64,000 nt of DNA from Mycobacterium sp. D16Q13 (GCF_002013375.1 NZ_MAEW01000003.1:620001-684000), one strand, 5' to 3'. Shown: positions 8,857 through 17,538, numbered from the stretch's first letter. Program-made: numbers and translations. The notes: a model not told the origin generated them from the letters alone.

Positions 8857-9468
8857 ATGCCACCCACCCATCGCAGGCCGTCCGATGACGAGCTGCTGGA
8901 CGGCGCCCGTGACGTATTTGCCGAACATGGTTACCAGGCAGCGAGTATGGCCGAGATCGCCCGGCGTGCGTCGACCACAAAGCCGACGTTGTACGCACAT
9001 TTCGGGTCAAAGGAGGCGATGTACTCGCTGGTCTTCCAACGCGAGGCCGAGGCCATTCAGAATCACCTGTTCGCGGTGTACGAAAACCTGCCGGAGGGCG
9101 ACGTCGAGGGGTGGGTGAAGACGGCACTGGACGCCGGAATGAGCTATGTCGCTGACAATCCCACCAGCTTTCGCGTCTTGGTTGGCACCTCGGAGGCCGG
9201 GACTCCAGCTGCCGCAGCGATGCGGTCGATGCTCGACAGCTTCATCGATCGAATCGCCCAGATCGTCGATGACGCGGTCCGTCGCCGCGGCGCCATACCG
9301 GCGCTACCGACGCGAACAGTGGCGGCAATGGCCGTTGCGAGCGGTCTGGAAGCGGCGCGCCAGGGCATCCTTGTCGACGGGCTCAGTCCCGCGCATGCCG
9401 CCGAGCTGGCGACCGCCTACATCGCGGGCGGAATAGCCGCGATAGAAACAAGACTGGTGACCCAGTAG
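8857..9468 (+). CDS. TetR family regulator
   Basis: 203 residues from ATG 8857. The N-terminal HTH reads DELLDGARDVFAEHGYQ, then SMAEIARRAS-TTKPTLYAHFGSKEAMY, classic TetR. The C-terminal domain resembles TetR_C types with helices ending in AAELATAYIAGGIAAIE. A GTG at 8818 would add 13 residues with no homology. It is divergent from the serine hydrolase and likely binds the palindrome at 8738-8757. Confidence 0.87.
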   Translation: MPPTHRRPSDDELLDGARDVFAEHGYQAASMAEIARRASTTKPTLYAHFGSKEAMYSLVFQREAEAIQNHLFAVYENLPEGDVEGWVKTALDAGMSYVADNPTSFRVLVGTSEAGTPAAAAMRSMLDSFIDRIAQIVDDAVRRRGAIPALPTRTVAAMAVASGLEAARQGILVDGLSPAHAAELATAYIAGGIAAIETRLVTQ

Positions 9469-9542
9469 CGCCCGTGAGCCCACAACGGCCAGGACCGCGA
9501 ACGTCAGTCCCGTGATCCGGTAGAGTTCCCCGGCGAGGCACC

Positions 9543-9616
9543 GCCGATGTAGTTCAATGGCAGAACATCAGCTTCCCAAGCTGAATACGCGGGTTCGATT
9601 CCCGTCATCGGCTCCA
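9543..9616 (+). tRNA. tRNA-Gly (anticodon CCC)
   Basis: Complete cloverleaf: acceptor stem GCCGATG / CATCGGC, D-arm GTTC/GAAC, anticodon stem TCAGC/GCTGA with loop TTCCCAA (anticodon CCC), T-arm with TTCGATT loop, discriminator T and an encoded CCA at 9614-9616. Its 3' half is duplicated at 11906-11945, marking it as an integration site. Confidence 0.95.
9575..9614 (+). repeat. Attachment-site copy inside tRNA-Gly (left)
   Basis: The 40 bases from the anticodon to the start of the 3' end are repeated at 11906-11945 with 39 of 40 identical (the single difference is A at 9607 against G at 11938). Direct repetition of a tRNA 3' end is the usual footprint of integrase-mediated insertion. Confidence 0.8.
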
Positions 9617-9994
9617 TAAGTGAGCAGCGGTAACGCCGTTCGATCCTGTTCGACCGGGGCCCTCAGGGTCGCCAAAGGTCACAAGTCAGATGACACTCTT
9701 GTCGGCCGTCGAGTGATGCCCCTGCTCTCTTACGGATGGGCTTTGCCGTACTCCAGAACGGAGAGTGCCGCCCCCATCTGGGGGGTTCCGAGGAACGACG
9801 GGGGCGGCACCAGCGATGATCCTGGCAGATTGCTGACCGATTCGCCCAATCCACGCGCGACACTCACGCCTAGGAGCAACCTAAGCCGATCTAGCAAACA
9901 TCATATCCTGGACAAGTGCCGGTGTGATGTGAGAGAGTTCGACTGCGGCTACTCAGAGTCGTCTGTGGGGGATTTACGCGGAGGGGCTCATCTC
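9617..9994 (+). other. Non-coding left part of the tRNA-Gly island, with a perfect hairpin
   Basis: No gene is recognised in these 378 bases. Perfect 11-bp arms GTGCCGCCCCC (9765-9775) and GGGGGCGGCAC (9800-9810) enclose 24 bases that themselves fold (GTTCC-ga-GGAAC). This could be a transcription stop after the tRNA or a structured element of the island. The promoter of the next gene must lie downstream of it. Confidence 0.5.
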
Positions 9995-11299
9995 GTGGTC
10001 ATCAAGCATCGTTGGCATGTGTCTACAGGTTTGCGCAGCGCACTGGCAGTGACGGCCGTGGCGGTTGTAATCGTTGGTGGCGTCAAGGTGACCAGCGACT
10101 ACACGACCCCGGGTAGCGGCTTCTCTACTATCGCCACAGGCGCGGCCGACCCAACTGGTCCCACGGGAGGCTCGAACGGGCCTGGCGGGATGAACGGCCA
10201 GCAGTTCCAGCCGCCAAGTCTGCCGCCGCAGCAGTCGGACTACCAGGGCGGTATTAACCAGCCGCCGCTTGATCAGAACAACGGGATTTCCATCTACAAC
10301 ACGGGCGCTCAAGGTGCGCCTCAGCAGGTCCCTGGTCAGCAGGGTGGGCAACAGCCGGAAGGGCAGCAGCCTCTACACGGGACGCAGATTCCCGACTACC
10401 AGACTGCGACTCCATACACGCAGGGCCCGGGTAAGACGAATCCGGATTACCAAGCGCCACAACAGGGAAATCAGGCTCAACAACCACAGCAGGGCCAACA
10501 ACAGCCACAGACCCATGCCCCTACCCAACAGCCGAGTCAAGCGCCCACGCAGACTCAGCAGCCGTCAAGAGAGAATCCGAGTCCAACGAGCGCCACCCAG
10601 CCGAGTTCGACTGTCAGCACAACGATTTCGACCACAACGACTTCTCAGAACAACAACGCCCCGTGCGACAAAGCCGTATCGATTGACCGACTGACGTGCG
10701 TGTTGACTAAGGCAAACAAGGTAAAGGACCTCACCACAAACAAAGAGCAGATCGAGACGATCTTCAAGTCGCCGACCCTGAGGCAGGAGTGGATAGATCA
10801 CTACGCCGACTTCGAGTTCCGGATAGTCCCAGGCAACTCCGCATACACCCAGCCAAGCGAGGGATATATAGCAGTCGGACAGAACATCGTTCAAAGCAAC
10901 AACCCGGGGTCTCTGGCCGAAACGCTTGCTCACGAGTTCGGGCACGGCCAGTACTTCTATTCAGGCAGGCCCGATGGCGACAGCACGGGCCTGGTGAACG
11001 AGGCCTATGCAACGCTTCACAACATCACAGTTCAGCGGGAAATCCTCTCCAACGGCGGACAAGATATCGGCATAGCTGGGCAATATGCAATCTTTGGCCC
11101 AGACGGTCAGCCCGTAGTGAACCCAGACGGGACCGCCGGCTACTACGACGTCACCCAACTGTTGAACCAGATATACGACTCCCCAAAAAGCCTCGATGAA
11201 AAGATGGCCGATATCGCACAGATATTCGCTGTCCACGAGGCACCGAGCAGTTGCCCGACCATCAACTATGCGCAGTACTACAAGACGGGATGCCCATGA
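9995..11299 (+). CDS. Secreted/membrane-anchored putative zinc metallopeptidase with Pro/Gln-rich linker
   Basis: 434 residues from GTG 9995, preceded by GGAGGGG at a good distance; upstream in-frame sequence has no protein character. An N-terminal membrane or signal segment (about 12-32) is followed by a long Pro/Gln/Gly/Thr-rich low-complexity stretch (about 45-225). A C-terminal domain (about 230-434) carries H313-E-F-G-H317 and, 18 residues on, E336 in NEAYA. That spacing fits a gluzincin-like zinc site (two His, catalytic Glu, third-ligand Glu). Four cysteines frame this domain, as in exported proteins. The family is not recognised. The modular layout recalls secreted toxin or effector proteins. 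It overlaps the next gene by 4 bp and lies in the tRNA-Gly island. Confidence 0.75.
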   Translation: MVIKHRWHVSTGLRSALAVTAVAVVIVGGVKVTSDYTTPGSGFSTIATGAADPTGPTGGSNGPGGMNGQQFQPPSLPPQQSDYQGGINQPPLDQNNGISIYNTGAQGAPQQVPGQQGGQQPEGQQPLHGTQIPDYQTATPYTQGPGKTNPDYQAPQQGNQAQQPQQGQQQPQTHAPTQQPSQAPTQTQQPSRENPSPTSATQPSSTVSTTISTTTTSQNNNAPCDKAVSIDRLTCVLTKANKVKDLTTNKEQIETIFKSPTLRQEWIDHYADFEFRIVPGNSAYTQPSEGYIAVGQNIVQSNNPGSLAETLAHEFGHGQYFYSGRPDGDSTGLVNEAYATLHNITVQREILSNGGQDIGIAGQYAIFGPDGQPVVNPDGTAGYYDVTQLLNQIYDSPKSLDEKMADIAQIFAVHEAPSSCPTINYAQYYKTGCP

Positions 11300-11814
11300 C
11301 GATTACCCCCACAGTCCGTCGGCGATCCGCTGTTGTGGCGGTCGCGTTGACGGCCGTATTTCTGAGTTGCTGCGCTAGCCCGCCCAACGCGACTGGAGTG
11401 CCAGACGGTGATCGTGATCTCTGGTGGCTGGTAGATCAGGCCGAACAGAACGTCCCGCTGACGATTGATAAGACCCAAGACATCCTCGGCATACCGCTCA
11501 AACAGGTGAGCGATCAACGGTGGCGTGGCGAGAAATCGGTTGAATTGAGTTCAAAACTCACCGTGCAGAACGTCGAGTCCTTCGCGAATGACAACGACAA
11601 ACAGCGACTCACATTTTTCATGGTGTCAACCCGGCCATGCATCACAAAGGCCGATGTCGAATCCAGGTACAGCACCCTCGAGCGATACTACGTATCACCG
11701 CACAATCCCGACTTCAAAGAGGGCTGGGCGCAAAACCGGGCGTGGGGAAAGCTCGTGTTTCTGATCGGCCGCGGCTCGGGCTGCGTCGCGGAAGTCTCAC
11801 TAGTCGACAGATAG
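11296..11814 (+). CDS. Small exported lipoprotein-like protein, partner of the metallopeptidase gene
   Basis: 172 residues from ATG 11296, which overlaps the upstream stop (ATGA) and has GGGA six bases before it; ATG 11290 is also possible. A basic N-terminus and hydrophobic segment end in LSCCASPP, a poor but possible lipobox, so the mature protein is probably secreted or lipid-anchored. The rest is mixed alpha/beta with a Cys pair (RPCITK and GSGCVAE) likely to form a disulphide. No family is recognised. Translational coupling to a putative secreted protease suggests a shared function, for example an inhibitor/immunity or folding partner, but that is inference only. Confidence 0.72.
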   Translation: MTITPTVRRRSAVVAVALTAVFLSCCASPPNATGVPDGDRDLWWLVDQAEQNVPLTIDKTQDILGIPLKQVSDQRWRGEKSVELSSKLTVQNVESFANDNDKQRLTFFMVSTRPCITKADVESRYSTLERYYVSPHNPDFKEGWAQNRAWGKLVFLIGRGSGCVAEVSLVDR

Positions 11815-11905
11815 CAGAACTGTGCCTCTGGATAGCCGTTAGGCGATCCCGCAGCATCGCGTCCGTATGAGCCACCGGAGGGGCTTTGATCGGGCGTTGC
11901 CTTCC

Positions 11906-11945
11906 CCCAAGCTGAATACGCGGGTTCGATTCCCGTCGTCGGCTC
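11906..11945 (+). repeat. Duplicated tRNA-Gly 3' end (right attachment site)
   Basis: Direct repeat of 9575-9614, 39 of 40 bases identical. The 5' half of a tRNA is absent here, so this is a fragment, not a gene. It marks the right end of the island; the next chromosomal gene ends two bases beyond it. Confidence 0.8.
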
Positions 11946-11947
11946 GA

Positions 11948-12313
11948 CTAGTTCCGGCACTTCCTCTTGGTGGCTTCGTGCTCCTCGGGATTCGTGTGCT
12001 TGACCCACGCGCGTACCGGCCAGAACAGCACCCACAGCACGCCATATCCCGCCCAGTAGATGGGCAGCATGATCATCAATGCAAAGAGCCAGCCCGGATA
12101 GATCAAGATCAGGCAGAACTGGGCGAACTGCTTGATTCCCACCGGCTGTCCCTCGGCCATCGAAATCAGGAACCCGGGCCGCATGGCCTCCAGGATCCAT
12201 TTGCCGGCGGGCTTCTGCGCGGCAGCCGCGCCCTCGATCTGCGCGGAGGTCTGCTCGGAGGCTGTCGACACAGGCTCGATACCCGCGGATCCGGTGGGCT
12301 CATAGGCGGTCAT
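11948..12313 (-). CDS. Small membrane protein of unknown function
   Basis: 121 residues from ATG 12313. The N-terminal half is soluble and Ala/Glu/Gln-rich. A long hydrophobic region (about 60-105) with aromatic residues (LIYPGWLFALMIMLPIYWAGYGVLWVLFWP) can form two membrane helices, and a charged tail ends in KRKCRN. An upstream in-frame start at 12394 would add 27 residues without support. The family is not recognised. It abuts the right attachment repeat, so its terminator region was the insertion neighbourhood. Confidence 0.65.
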   Translation of the reverse strand: MTAYEPTGSAGIEPVSTASEQTSAQIEGAAAAQKPAGKWILEAMRPGFLISMAEGQPVGIKQFAQFCLILIYPGWLFALMIMLPIYWAGYGVLWVLFWPVRAWVKHTNPEEHEATKRKCRN

Positions 12314-12379
12314 GTCGTTGACGCTAAGCACCCACGTTGGAGATCCATTGAATGCCTGCACACGGCGCTGGAACGGGGT

Positions 12380-12451
12380 CCAACCGATTTCCAATCACCC
12401 CTACTCCGATCTTGCGCAGCGCCGTTGGAAATTGATTGGACCGTCGGTTGG
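12380..12451. promoter_or_regulatory. Composite inverted repeat upstream of the membrane protein
   Basis: CCAACCGA-tt-TCCAATCA (12380-12397) is matched in reverse by TGATTGGA-ccg-TCGGTTGG (12433-12451), so four half-sites are arranged as two mirror-image pairs 35 bases apart. TTGGAGATC also occurs near 12338 and 12448. A multi-site operator is likely; the regulator is unknown. Confidence 0.4.
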
Positions 12452-12486
12452 AGATCGTTAGGAAGCCGGTTCGGTCGAGTGCAGCG

Positions 12487-13545
12487 TTAGAGCTGCTTCA
12501 CCAGACTGACCGAGCGATTGACCTCCGAGAACCCCAGCCCCTCATAGAGCCGCACGGCACCGGTGGGGCTATCCGCGTCAACGTCAAGAACGGCCCGCTC
12601 AAGCCCTTCGTTTTTGTAGGTACGCATGGCGTACGTCAACACCGCCCGCGCGAGTTTGCGTCCACGCCAGTCGCGCCGGACACCCACCAAGTCGATGAAC
12701 CCGAACGAGTAACCGTTCGCCTCCCACTCCTCCTCATTGACCTCACTGAGCAGGTACGCGGCGACGGTATCCTGTCCCGCGGCATCACGTGCGACGACGA
12801 CGAATGAGAGGTCAGCGCGGAACGCCTTCAGCCTGTGGTCCGATTCCCAGTCCACGCGGGCGATCGGCTGGCTGCCCCAATGATCGCGGAACGCCTCGTT
12901 GTGGGCGTCCCGGGTTGCTTCAGACCATTCGGGACCATAGGTCTCGATCCGCATGCCCTCAGGAAGAGTGACGTCAGGGATGGGTTGACTGAGATCGCGC
13001 TCGAGCTCATGCCACCACCTCACCGATTCGTATCCGTTGCGGTGGAACAAATCGATCGTCCAGACAGCGCGTTCCTCCGCGACTCCGGCGAGCCAACCAG
13101 GCAAGCATTCATCCGATTCCACGAGATGCTGCAGCCCGCGCTGCTCCTGCCAACGGAGCAGACTGGTCCCGATTCCTTCGCCGCGCCGGTCGGGATGAAC
13201 GGTGCCATCCAACGTCACCCATACGACAGTTTCATTGCTGGACTTCACCGTTGCCGAGCCGAACGCGACCGCTCGCCCCGATTGGTCGACTGCGATGACC
13301 GAGTCGAGCGCCGGATCGAAGTCGTCGTCATCGAATTCTTCTACGAGTTCGTCCATCATGACCAGGCTCGTGGGGTGATCAATCGCTCCCGAGGCTCGCC
13401 AGAGGTCGAACAGCAGCGGTATGTCATCTTCGGTTGCTGCCCGCCACGTCAAGTCATCTCCGGCGCTTGGCATTTCCACCACGGCCGGGGCACTGACTCG
13501 TTCACTCAGCGGGGTGGTAGACGCGTGCAGCTCTTTGGACGTCAT
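12487..13545 (-). CDS. Tandem-domain GNAT acetyltransferase
   Basis: 352 residues with two GNAT folds, an arrangement also seen in mycothiol synthase MshD. The acetyl-CoA-binding motif A is clear in both: [15 protein letters not shown] in the N-terminal domain and [18 protein letters not shown] in the C-terminal one, followed by the motif B-like [18 protein letters not shown]. The N-terminal 25 residues before WRAATEDD are poorly conserved in look, so a later start is possible. The substrate is unknown. It stands alone, minus strand, between unrelated genes. Confidence 0.82.
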   Translation of the reverse strand: MTSKELHASTTPLSERVSAPAVVEMPSAGDDLTWRAATEDDIPLLFDLWRASGAIDHPTSLVMMDELVEEFDDDDFDPALDSVIAVDQSGRAVAFGSATVKSSNETVVWVTLDGTVHPDRRGEGIGTSLLRWQEQRGLQHLVESDECLPGWLAGVAEERAVWTIDLFHRNGYESVRWWHELERDLSQPIPDVTLPEGMRIETYGPEWSEATRDAHNEAFRDHWGSQPIARVDWESDHRLKAFRADLSFVVVARDAAGQDTVAAYLLSEVNEEEWEANGYSFGFIDLVGVRRDWRGRKLARAVLTYAMRTYKNEGLERAVLDVDADSPTGAVRLYEGLGFSEVNRSVSLVKQL

Positions 13546-13586
13546 CGGTCCAATCTATTTCTGACCCCAAAAATGCCGCAACGGAT

Positions 13587-14750
13587 TTAGTCGCCCGTGG
13601 CCTTCTTCGCGGGCTTATCCGGGGCGCTGGGCTTCTTCCCCGAGACGTCTCCCAGCACCTTCTTGATGGCCCCGCCCAGACCCCGCATCACGTTCGGCTG
13701 CTTGGTCGTTGGGGATACTCCCTGATTGGGTTTCGACATCAGCACCGGCGGCTTTGTCAACATCGTCGGCAGCTTCGGTGTGAGGTCGGGCCGCACCGTA
13801 GGCGCTTTCGTCTGCGGTGCGGTCTTGATGGCTTCCGCCGTCGTGGATTCCGTCTTGGACGCCGTTTCCTTGGCGTCAGTCGCCTTGTCCGTTGCCTTCA
13901 CATCGGCTGTCGTGACGGCTGGCCTCTCCGCCTGCTTGGCCGCCGCCGGCGTAATCGGGATCGGCTTGGTCAGCGCATCGCGGATCGGCGCGACCGACTC
14001 CGAGACGGTCGTCACCACCGCCTGCCCCGTCGCCTGCACCGCCGCTACGACATTTCCTGTGCTTCCCAACGTTGTCAGAAACGCATTGGGCACCCGCGTC
14101 ACGATGAGCGTGAGCTGTTCAGTCGAATGAAACGCCACCGCCCAAAACACCTCAGTACCGCGCACCGCGGCGGCCTCCAACGGCGTATGCACCACGGGCA
14201 CGGACTCGGGGCCCGGGGGATTGTTCAACGCGTCGAACAGATCGGAGCGCGCCTGCCCCAAAACCCCCGGGAGTTGACCAGGCTGGGTGAGGGCCGCCTC
14301 GCCGATCCGCACGAGCCCCACCGCGATCACCTCAGTACCGAACTGGGTGCGTGGCACCACCTGATCCAGGTCGGTGCGGATAAGCCCGGTCCACACATCG
14401 TTGGCCGCCCCACTCACCGTCGCGCCGGCCAGTCCAAGTGCCTGCACCACGGGCTGTCCCGACTGCAGCTGGGTCACGAACGTCCCCGGCGCCAGCAGCG
14501 TCGCCGTCGGCACCTGGACGGCACCCTGAACGACGAAAGGGCAGATCAGCGAGCAGTTCTGCACCTGGTTGGCCAAGAACTGGGTGATCAACGCGCCAGG
14601 CGGAGGCTGCACCGACGCCGCGGTGAGATAGACGTCGAACCGTGCGCTGCGTGCCGACAGCCCCGGCGGAGCATTCAGTCCTACGGACGTCGCGAGTACC
14701 GCTGACGCACATGCCACCGCGAGAAGTCTCACGCAGTAACCACGAGCCAA
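13587..14750 (-). CDS. Exported mycobacterial protein with Lys/Thr/Pro-rich C-terminus, unknown function
   Basis: 387 residues with a Sec-type signal peptide (about 1-32, basic start then LLAVACASAVLATSVGL). The central domain is rich in Val, Ala, Gln and Pro (about 40-235) and has one Cys pair (NCSLICPF). The disordered tail is rich in Lys, Thr, Pro and Ala. Similar exported proteins are scattered through mycobacterial genomes without a known role. The basic tail could contact anionic wall polymers, which is inference. Start: an ATG-family codon at 14750, directly before the basic part of the signal peptide. Confidence 0.7.
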   Translation of the reverse strand: MARGYCVRLLAVACASAVLATSVGLNAPPGLSARSARFDVYLTAASVQPPPGALITQFLANQVQNCSLICPFVVQGAVQVPTATLLAPGTFVTQLQSGQPVVQALGLAGATVSGAANDVWTGLIRTDLDQVVPRTQFGTEVIAVGLVRIGEAALTQPGQLPGVLGQARSDLFDALNNPPGPESVPVVHTPLEAAAVRGTEVFWAVAFHSTEQLTLIVTRVPNAFLTTLGSTGNVVAAVQATGQAVVTTVSESVAPIRDALTKPIPITPAAAKQAERPAVTTADVKATDKATDAKETASKTESTTAEAIKTAPQTKAPTVRPDLTPKLPTMLTKPPVLMSKPNQGVSPTTKQPNVMRGLGGAIKKVLGDVSGKKPSAPDKPAKKATGD

Positions 14751-14783
14751 CCCGCCGTCGGGTTCGATCGTGGCGAAAGCCGG

Positions 14784-15194
14784 TTAGGCCCCGGCTTCCT
14801 CCGGCACATCGTGGCGCACCACGCGGACCTTGCCGCGCGGCAGGCTGGCCACGTACCCGTGGTACTTGCCATAGATCTCCCACGCCGTGTCGAAGTCGTG
14901 ATGTGGCACGTCGATCACGTGGTCGTCGGAGAACTCCATGTGCAGATCGCCTTGGTCGTTCCACCTGGCCTCGGTGCACGTAGCACCCGAGATGCTGAAG
15001 AGCGGACGCTCCTCATCCAGGATTGCCTTCGGATCGACGCAGACGATTTCCCGTGGCCACCTCCCCGCGGGGGGAAGTGTGAGCCACATCGGCACGGCGA
15101 TAACCACCTCGTTGTAGTCACCCAGGCTGATTACCAATCCGTCACGGAACATGATCCGCTGGACCGGTAAGCCCTCAATCCATGCTTCGGACAT
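14784..15194 (-). CDS. DUF6188-like small protein
   Basis: 136 residues from ATG 15194 (MSEAWIEGLPVQRIMF). Sequence character (FRDGLVISLGDYNEVVIAVPM, then WNDQGDLHMEFSDDHVIDVPHHDFDTAWEIYG) fits small actinobacterial proteins currently grouped as DUF6188, whose role is unknown. A farther in-frame start at 15311 would add 39 residues from A/T-richer, promoter-like DNA and is rejected. The 260 bases between this gene and the next hydrolase hold only divergent promoters as far as I can see. Confidence 0.65.
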   Translation of the reverse strand: MSEAWIEGLPVQRIMFRDGLVISLGDYNEVVIAVPMWLTLPPAGRWPREIVCVDPKAILDEERPLFSISGATCTEARWNDQGDLHMEFSDDHVIDVPHHDFDTAWEIYGKYHGYVASLPRGKVRVVRHDVPEEAGA

Positions 15195-15454
15195 ACCTTC
15201 ACTCTGAACCCACCCAAGAGGCCCGCACAAGGGGTTGACGCCACAAGTTTTATTGTCGAAACTAGACGAAACGTAAACGTTATTTGTGCTGCCCCGGTCC
15301 GTGGACAGCACACTGTTCTACTTGCTTTCAGCCTGTTTCCGGGCTCCCGCCAAGACCACGGCGTCACCGCGCTTGACGAACGAATTTCGCTTAGGTGCCC
15401 TAGCATTCGCTGTGAGCTAGCAGCGTGGCTAGCAGGCGGGCGAAAGGTACACCC

Positions 15455-16639
15455 ATGACAGCGGAGCTATCGGAAGACATCGACCGGCCGCGGATCACCC
15501 CGCGCCCCGCCCCCACCGCACGCCCACAGCTGCCGCGTCGCGGTGACTTAACCCTGCGGGAACGCGCACTGGTCGAGACCTCCGCGCTCACCGACATCGC
15601 CCTACGGACCGTCGGCGCCCTCTCGGTCATGGGAGTGGTGGCCCCGAGCCTCATCATCGACCGCGAGTTCGTGGCGCGTGAACGCGACAACCTGGCCTTC
15701 TACGGCGAGCTCGCCGCGATGGGCGATGCGGATCTTTCCTTCCCGGCGCCGGAGACCACGCCCGTGGTGTTCTCCCACCCCGCCGGCCCGGTCGCACAGG
15801 CCCTGGCCAAGGGCACCGTGGAGAACCTGGACTTCGAAAGCCCTTACGTGGCACGCAATCCAGCGATGCGCGACCTCTGGAAAAGCTTTCCGCACAATAG
15901 CGTCGCGCGCGCCCAACACTGGCGCCATGACGACGGACCCCGCCCCACTCTGTGCGTCATCCACGGATTCTTCGGATCGCCGTACCTGCTCAACGGAGTG
16001 TTCTTCGCACTCCCCTGGTTCTTCCGCAACGGCTACGACATCTTGTTGTACACCTTGCCTTTTCATGGACGACGTGCCGAGAAATACTCGCCGTTCAGCG
16101 GGGCGGGGTACTTCAGCCACGGGTTCACCGGTTTCTCCGAGTCGATGTGCCAGGCCGTGCACGACTTTCGGATATTCGTGAACTACCTGCGCGGCACCGG
16201 AGTGGAGAAAATTGGGCTGACGGGTTTGTCACTGGGCGGATACACCACCGGATTAATCTCCACCGTAGAGCGCCGTATCGATGTCGCCATTCCGAATGTG
16301 CCCGTGGTTGACGTGAAATCGCTTCTGCACGGCTGGGTTCCGGCGGAGCCCACGATCAAGCTCGCCGCCAAACTCGGCCACCTCGATCAGGACCAGCTGG
16401 ACGGAGCCCTCTCCTACTCATCACCGCTGACGTACCAGCCGGTGGTACCCAAGGAGCGGCGTCTGATCATCACCGGGCTCGGCGACCGTCTAGCGCCCCC
16501 GGAGCAATCCGAGATGCTGTGGGAGCACTGGGATCGTTGCGCACTGCACTGGTTCCCCGGAAATCACATTCTGCACGTGAATCAGGGCGACTACCTGCAC
16601 CAGATGACCGACTTCCTTGACCGCTATCTCGCCACCTAA
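15455..16639 (+). CDS. Alpha/beta hydrolase family protein
   Basis: 394 residues from ATG 15455, with AAAGG seven bases upstream; a GTG at 15425 would add ten residues. The core has an oxyanion-region HGFFGSPYLLNG, nucleophile elbow GLSLGGY, an acid region around GLGDRLAPPEQ and a catalytic His in PGNHILHV. About 170 residues precede the hydrolase fold, longer than usual, and include a hydrophobic stretch (ALSVMGVVAPSLII) that may associate with membrane. The substrate is unknown. It converges with the methyltransferase gene, overlapping by 4 bp. Confidence 0.82.
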   Translation: MTAELSEDIDRPRITPRPAPTARPQLPRRGDLTLRERALVETSALTDIALRTVGALSVMGVVAPSLIIDREFVARERDNLAFYGELAAMGDADLSFPAPETTPVVFSHPAGPVAQALAKGTVENLDFESPYVARNPAMRDLWKSFPHNSVARAQHWRHDDGPRPTLCVIHGFFGSPYLLNGVFFALPWFFRNGYDILLYTLPFHGRRAEKYSPFSGAGYFSHGFTGFSESMCQAVHDFRIFVNYLRGTGVEKIGLTGLSLGGYTTGLISTVERRIDVAIPNVPVVDVKSLLHGWVPAEPTIKLAAKLGHLDQDQLDGALSYSSPLTYQPVVPKERRLIITGLGDRLAPPEQSEMLWEHWDRCALHWFPGNHILHVNQGDYLHQMTDFLDRYLAT

Positions 16640-17538
16640 CCCTTGACGGCCGACACCAGGCTGATCGAATTGAACATGTACCAGGCAGGTTGACTGGGCT
16701 CCGGCAAGGCACGCCCCGAAATGTTCAGGTAGTCCAGCAGCTCGGTGCGCTCCGAATCCCAACCGTGACAATGGAACCAAGTCGTGGCTTCACTGCGCTG
16801 CTGGTTGTAGATCAGGGAGAAGAAGTCAGAGTTCGCCTCGTCTCCACTTTCCTTGGCACCCGCCACCAGCATGTCGAAGACCACGTCGGCGTACGTCGTC
16901 ATCTGCTCAATACCCACGAAGCTGCCCGGTGCGGCCAGCTGGTCGATGGACTCGAAAAGTCGTTCCTGCGCATCGGCCGGCAGATAGATCAACAATCCTT
17001 CGACAATCCACGCCGACGGCGCCGATGGATCGAAACCCTTGTCCTGTAGCGCCTTACCCCAGTCCTCACGAAGGTCTATCGAGATCTCCTGGCGAGACGC
17101 CTTGGATTCGGCGCCGTGCTCGGCGAGTACTTCGCGCTTGAACTGATGTACCAAGGGCTGGTCCAATTCGAAGATCGTCGTCCCCGGAACCCAGTCGAGT
17201 CGATAGGCCCGCGAATCCAGCCCCGAAGCCAGGATCACCACCTGCTTGACTCCGGCCTCGATCGCCCTACCGAAGTAGTTGTCGAAATAGCGGGTGCGAG
17301 CGCCTTGAAAGCTCACGAAGTACTGCCCGAATTCCTCTGAACGCAAAGGGTGTTCGGGTACGCCACCGGCGACCAGGTCGGCCCACTCCCCGCCCGCGGC
17401 GCGACAGAACACCCCCGCGTACTGATCGGCGGCCAGCGGCGCGGGCTTGGTGGCCTCGAGCGCTCGGCTGGCGGCTACGAACAGGGCCGTGGAGCCGACG
17501 CTTGTGTTGATGTCCCAGTTGTCGCGATCGGTACGCAT
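16636..17538 (-). CDS. Mycobacterial SAM-dependent methyltransferase (LCMT-like family)
   Basis: 300 residues from ATG 17538. The motif VVILASGLDSRAYRLDW followed by FELDQPLVHQFKRE matches the expanded mycobacterial family of putative SAM-dependent methyltransferases related to leucine carboxyl methyltransferases. The start MRTDRDNWDINTSVGSTALFVAASRA is also typical. The substrate is unknown for nearly all members. A TTG-initiated longer form from 17568 is unlikely. It converges with the preceding hydrolase. Confidence 0.88.
   Translation of the reverse strand: MRTDRDNWDINTSVGSTALFVAASRALEATKPAPLAADQYAGVFCRAAGGEWADLVAGGVPEHPLRSEEFGQYFVSFQGARTRYFDNYFGRAIEAGVKQVVILASGLDSRAYRLDWVPGTTIFELDQPLVHQFKREVLAEHGAESKASRQEISIDLREDWGKALQDKGFDPSAPSAWIVEGLLIYLPADAQERLFESIDQLAAPGSFVGIEQMTTYADVVFDMLVAGAKESGDEANSDFFSLIYNQQRSEATTWFHCHGWDSERTELLDYLNISGRALPEPSQPAWYMFNSISLVSAVKG

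Larger units (their letters stand above)
9615..11945 (+). mobile_element. Small genomic island inserted at tRNA-Gly
   Basis: The 2.3 kb between the intact tRNA-Gly and the duplicated tRNA 3' end hold two overlapping plus-strand genes and no recognisable integrase, excisionase or transposase. The segment looks less G+C-rich than its surroundings, with many AAC, CAA and AGC codons. It is either the residue of a larger island whose integrase was lost or a satellite mobilised in trans. The boundaries are inferred from the repeats. Confidence 0.7.

Noticed and set aside
9620-9994. In-frame N-terminal extension of the island metallopeptidase (GTG at 9620)
   Set aside because: It starts in the tRNA 3' region, crosses a perfect hairpin and lacks protein character; GTG 9995 has a ribosome site and opens directly into a membrane segment.
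11906-11945. Second tRNA-Gly gene
   Set aside because: Only the 3' half is present; there is no D-arm or 5' acceptor strand.
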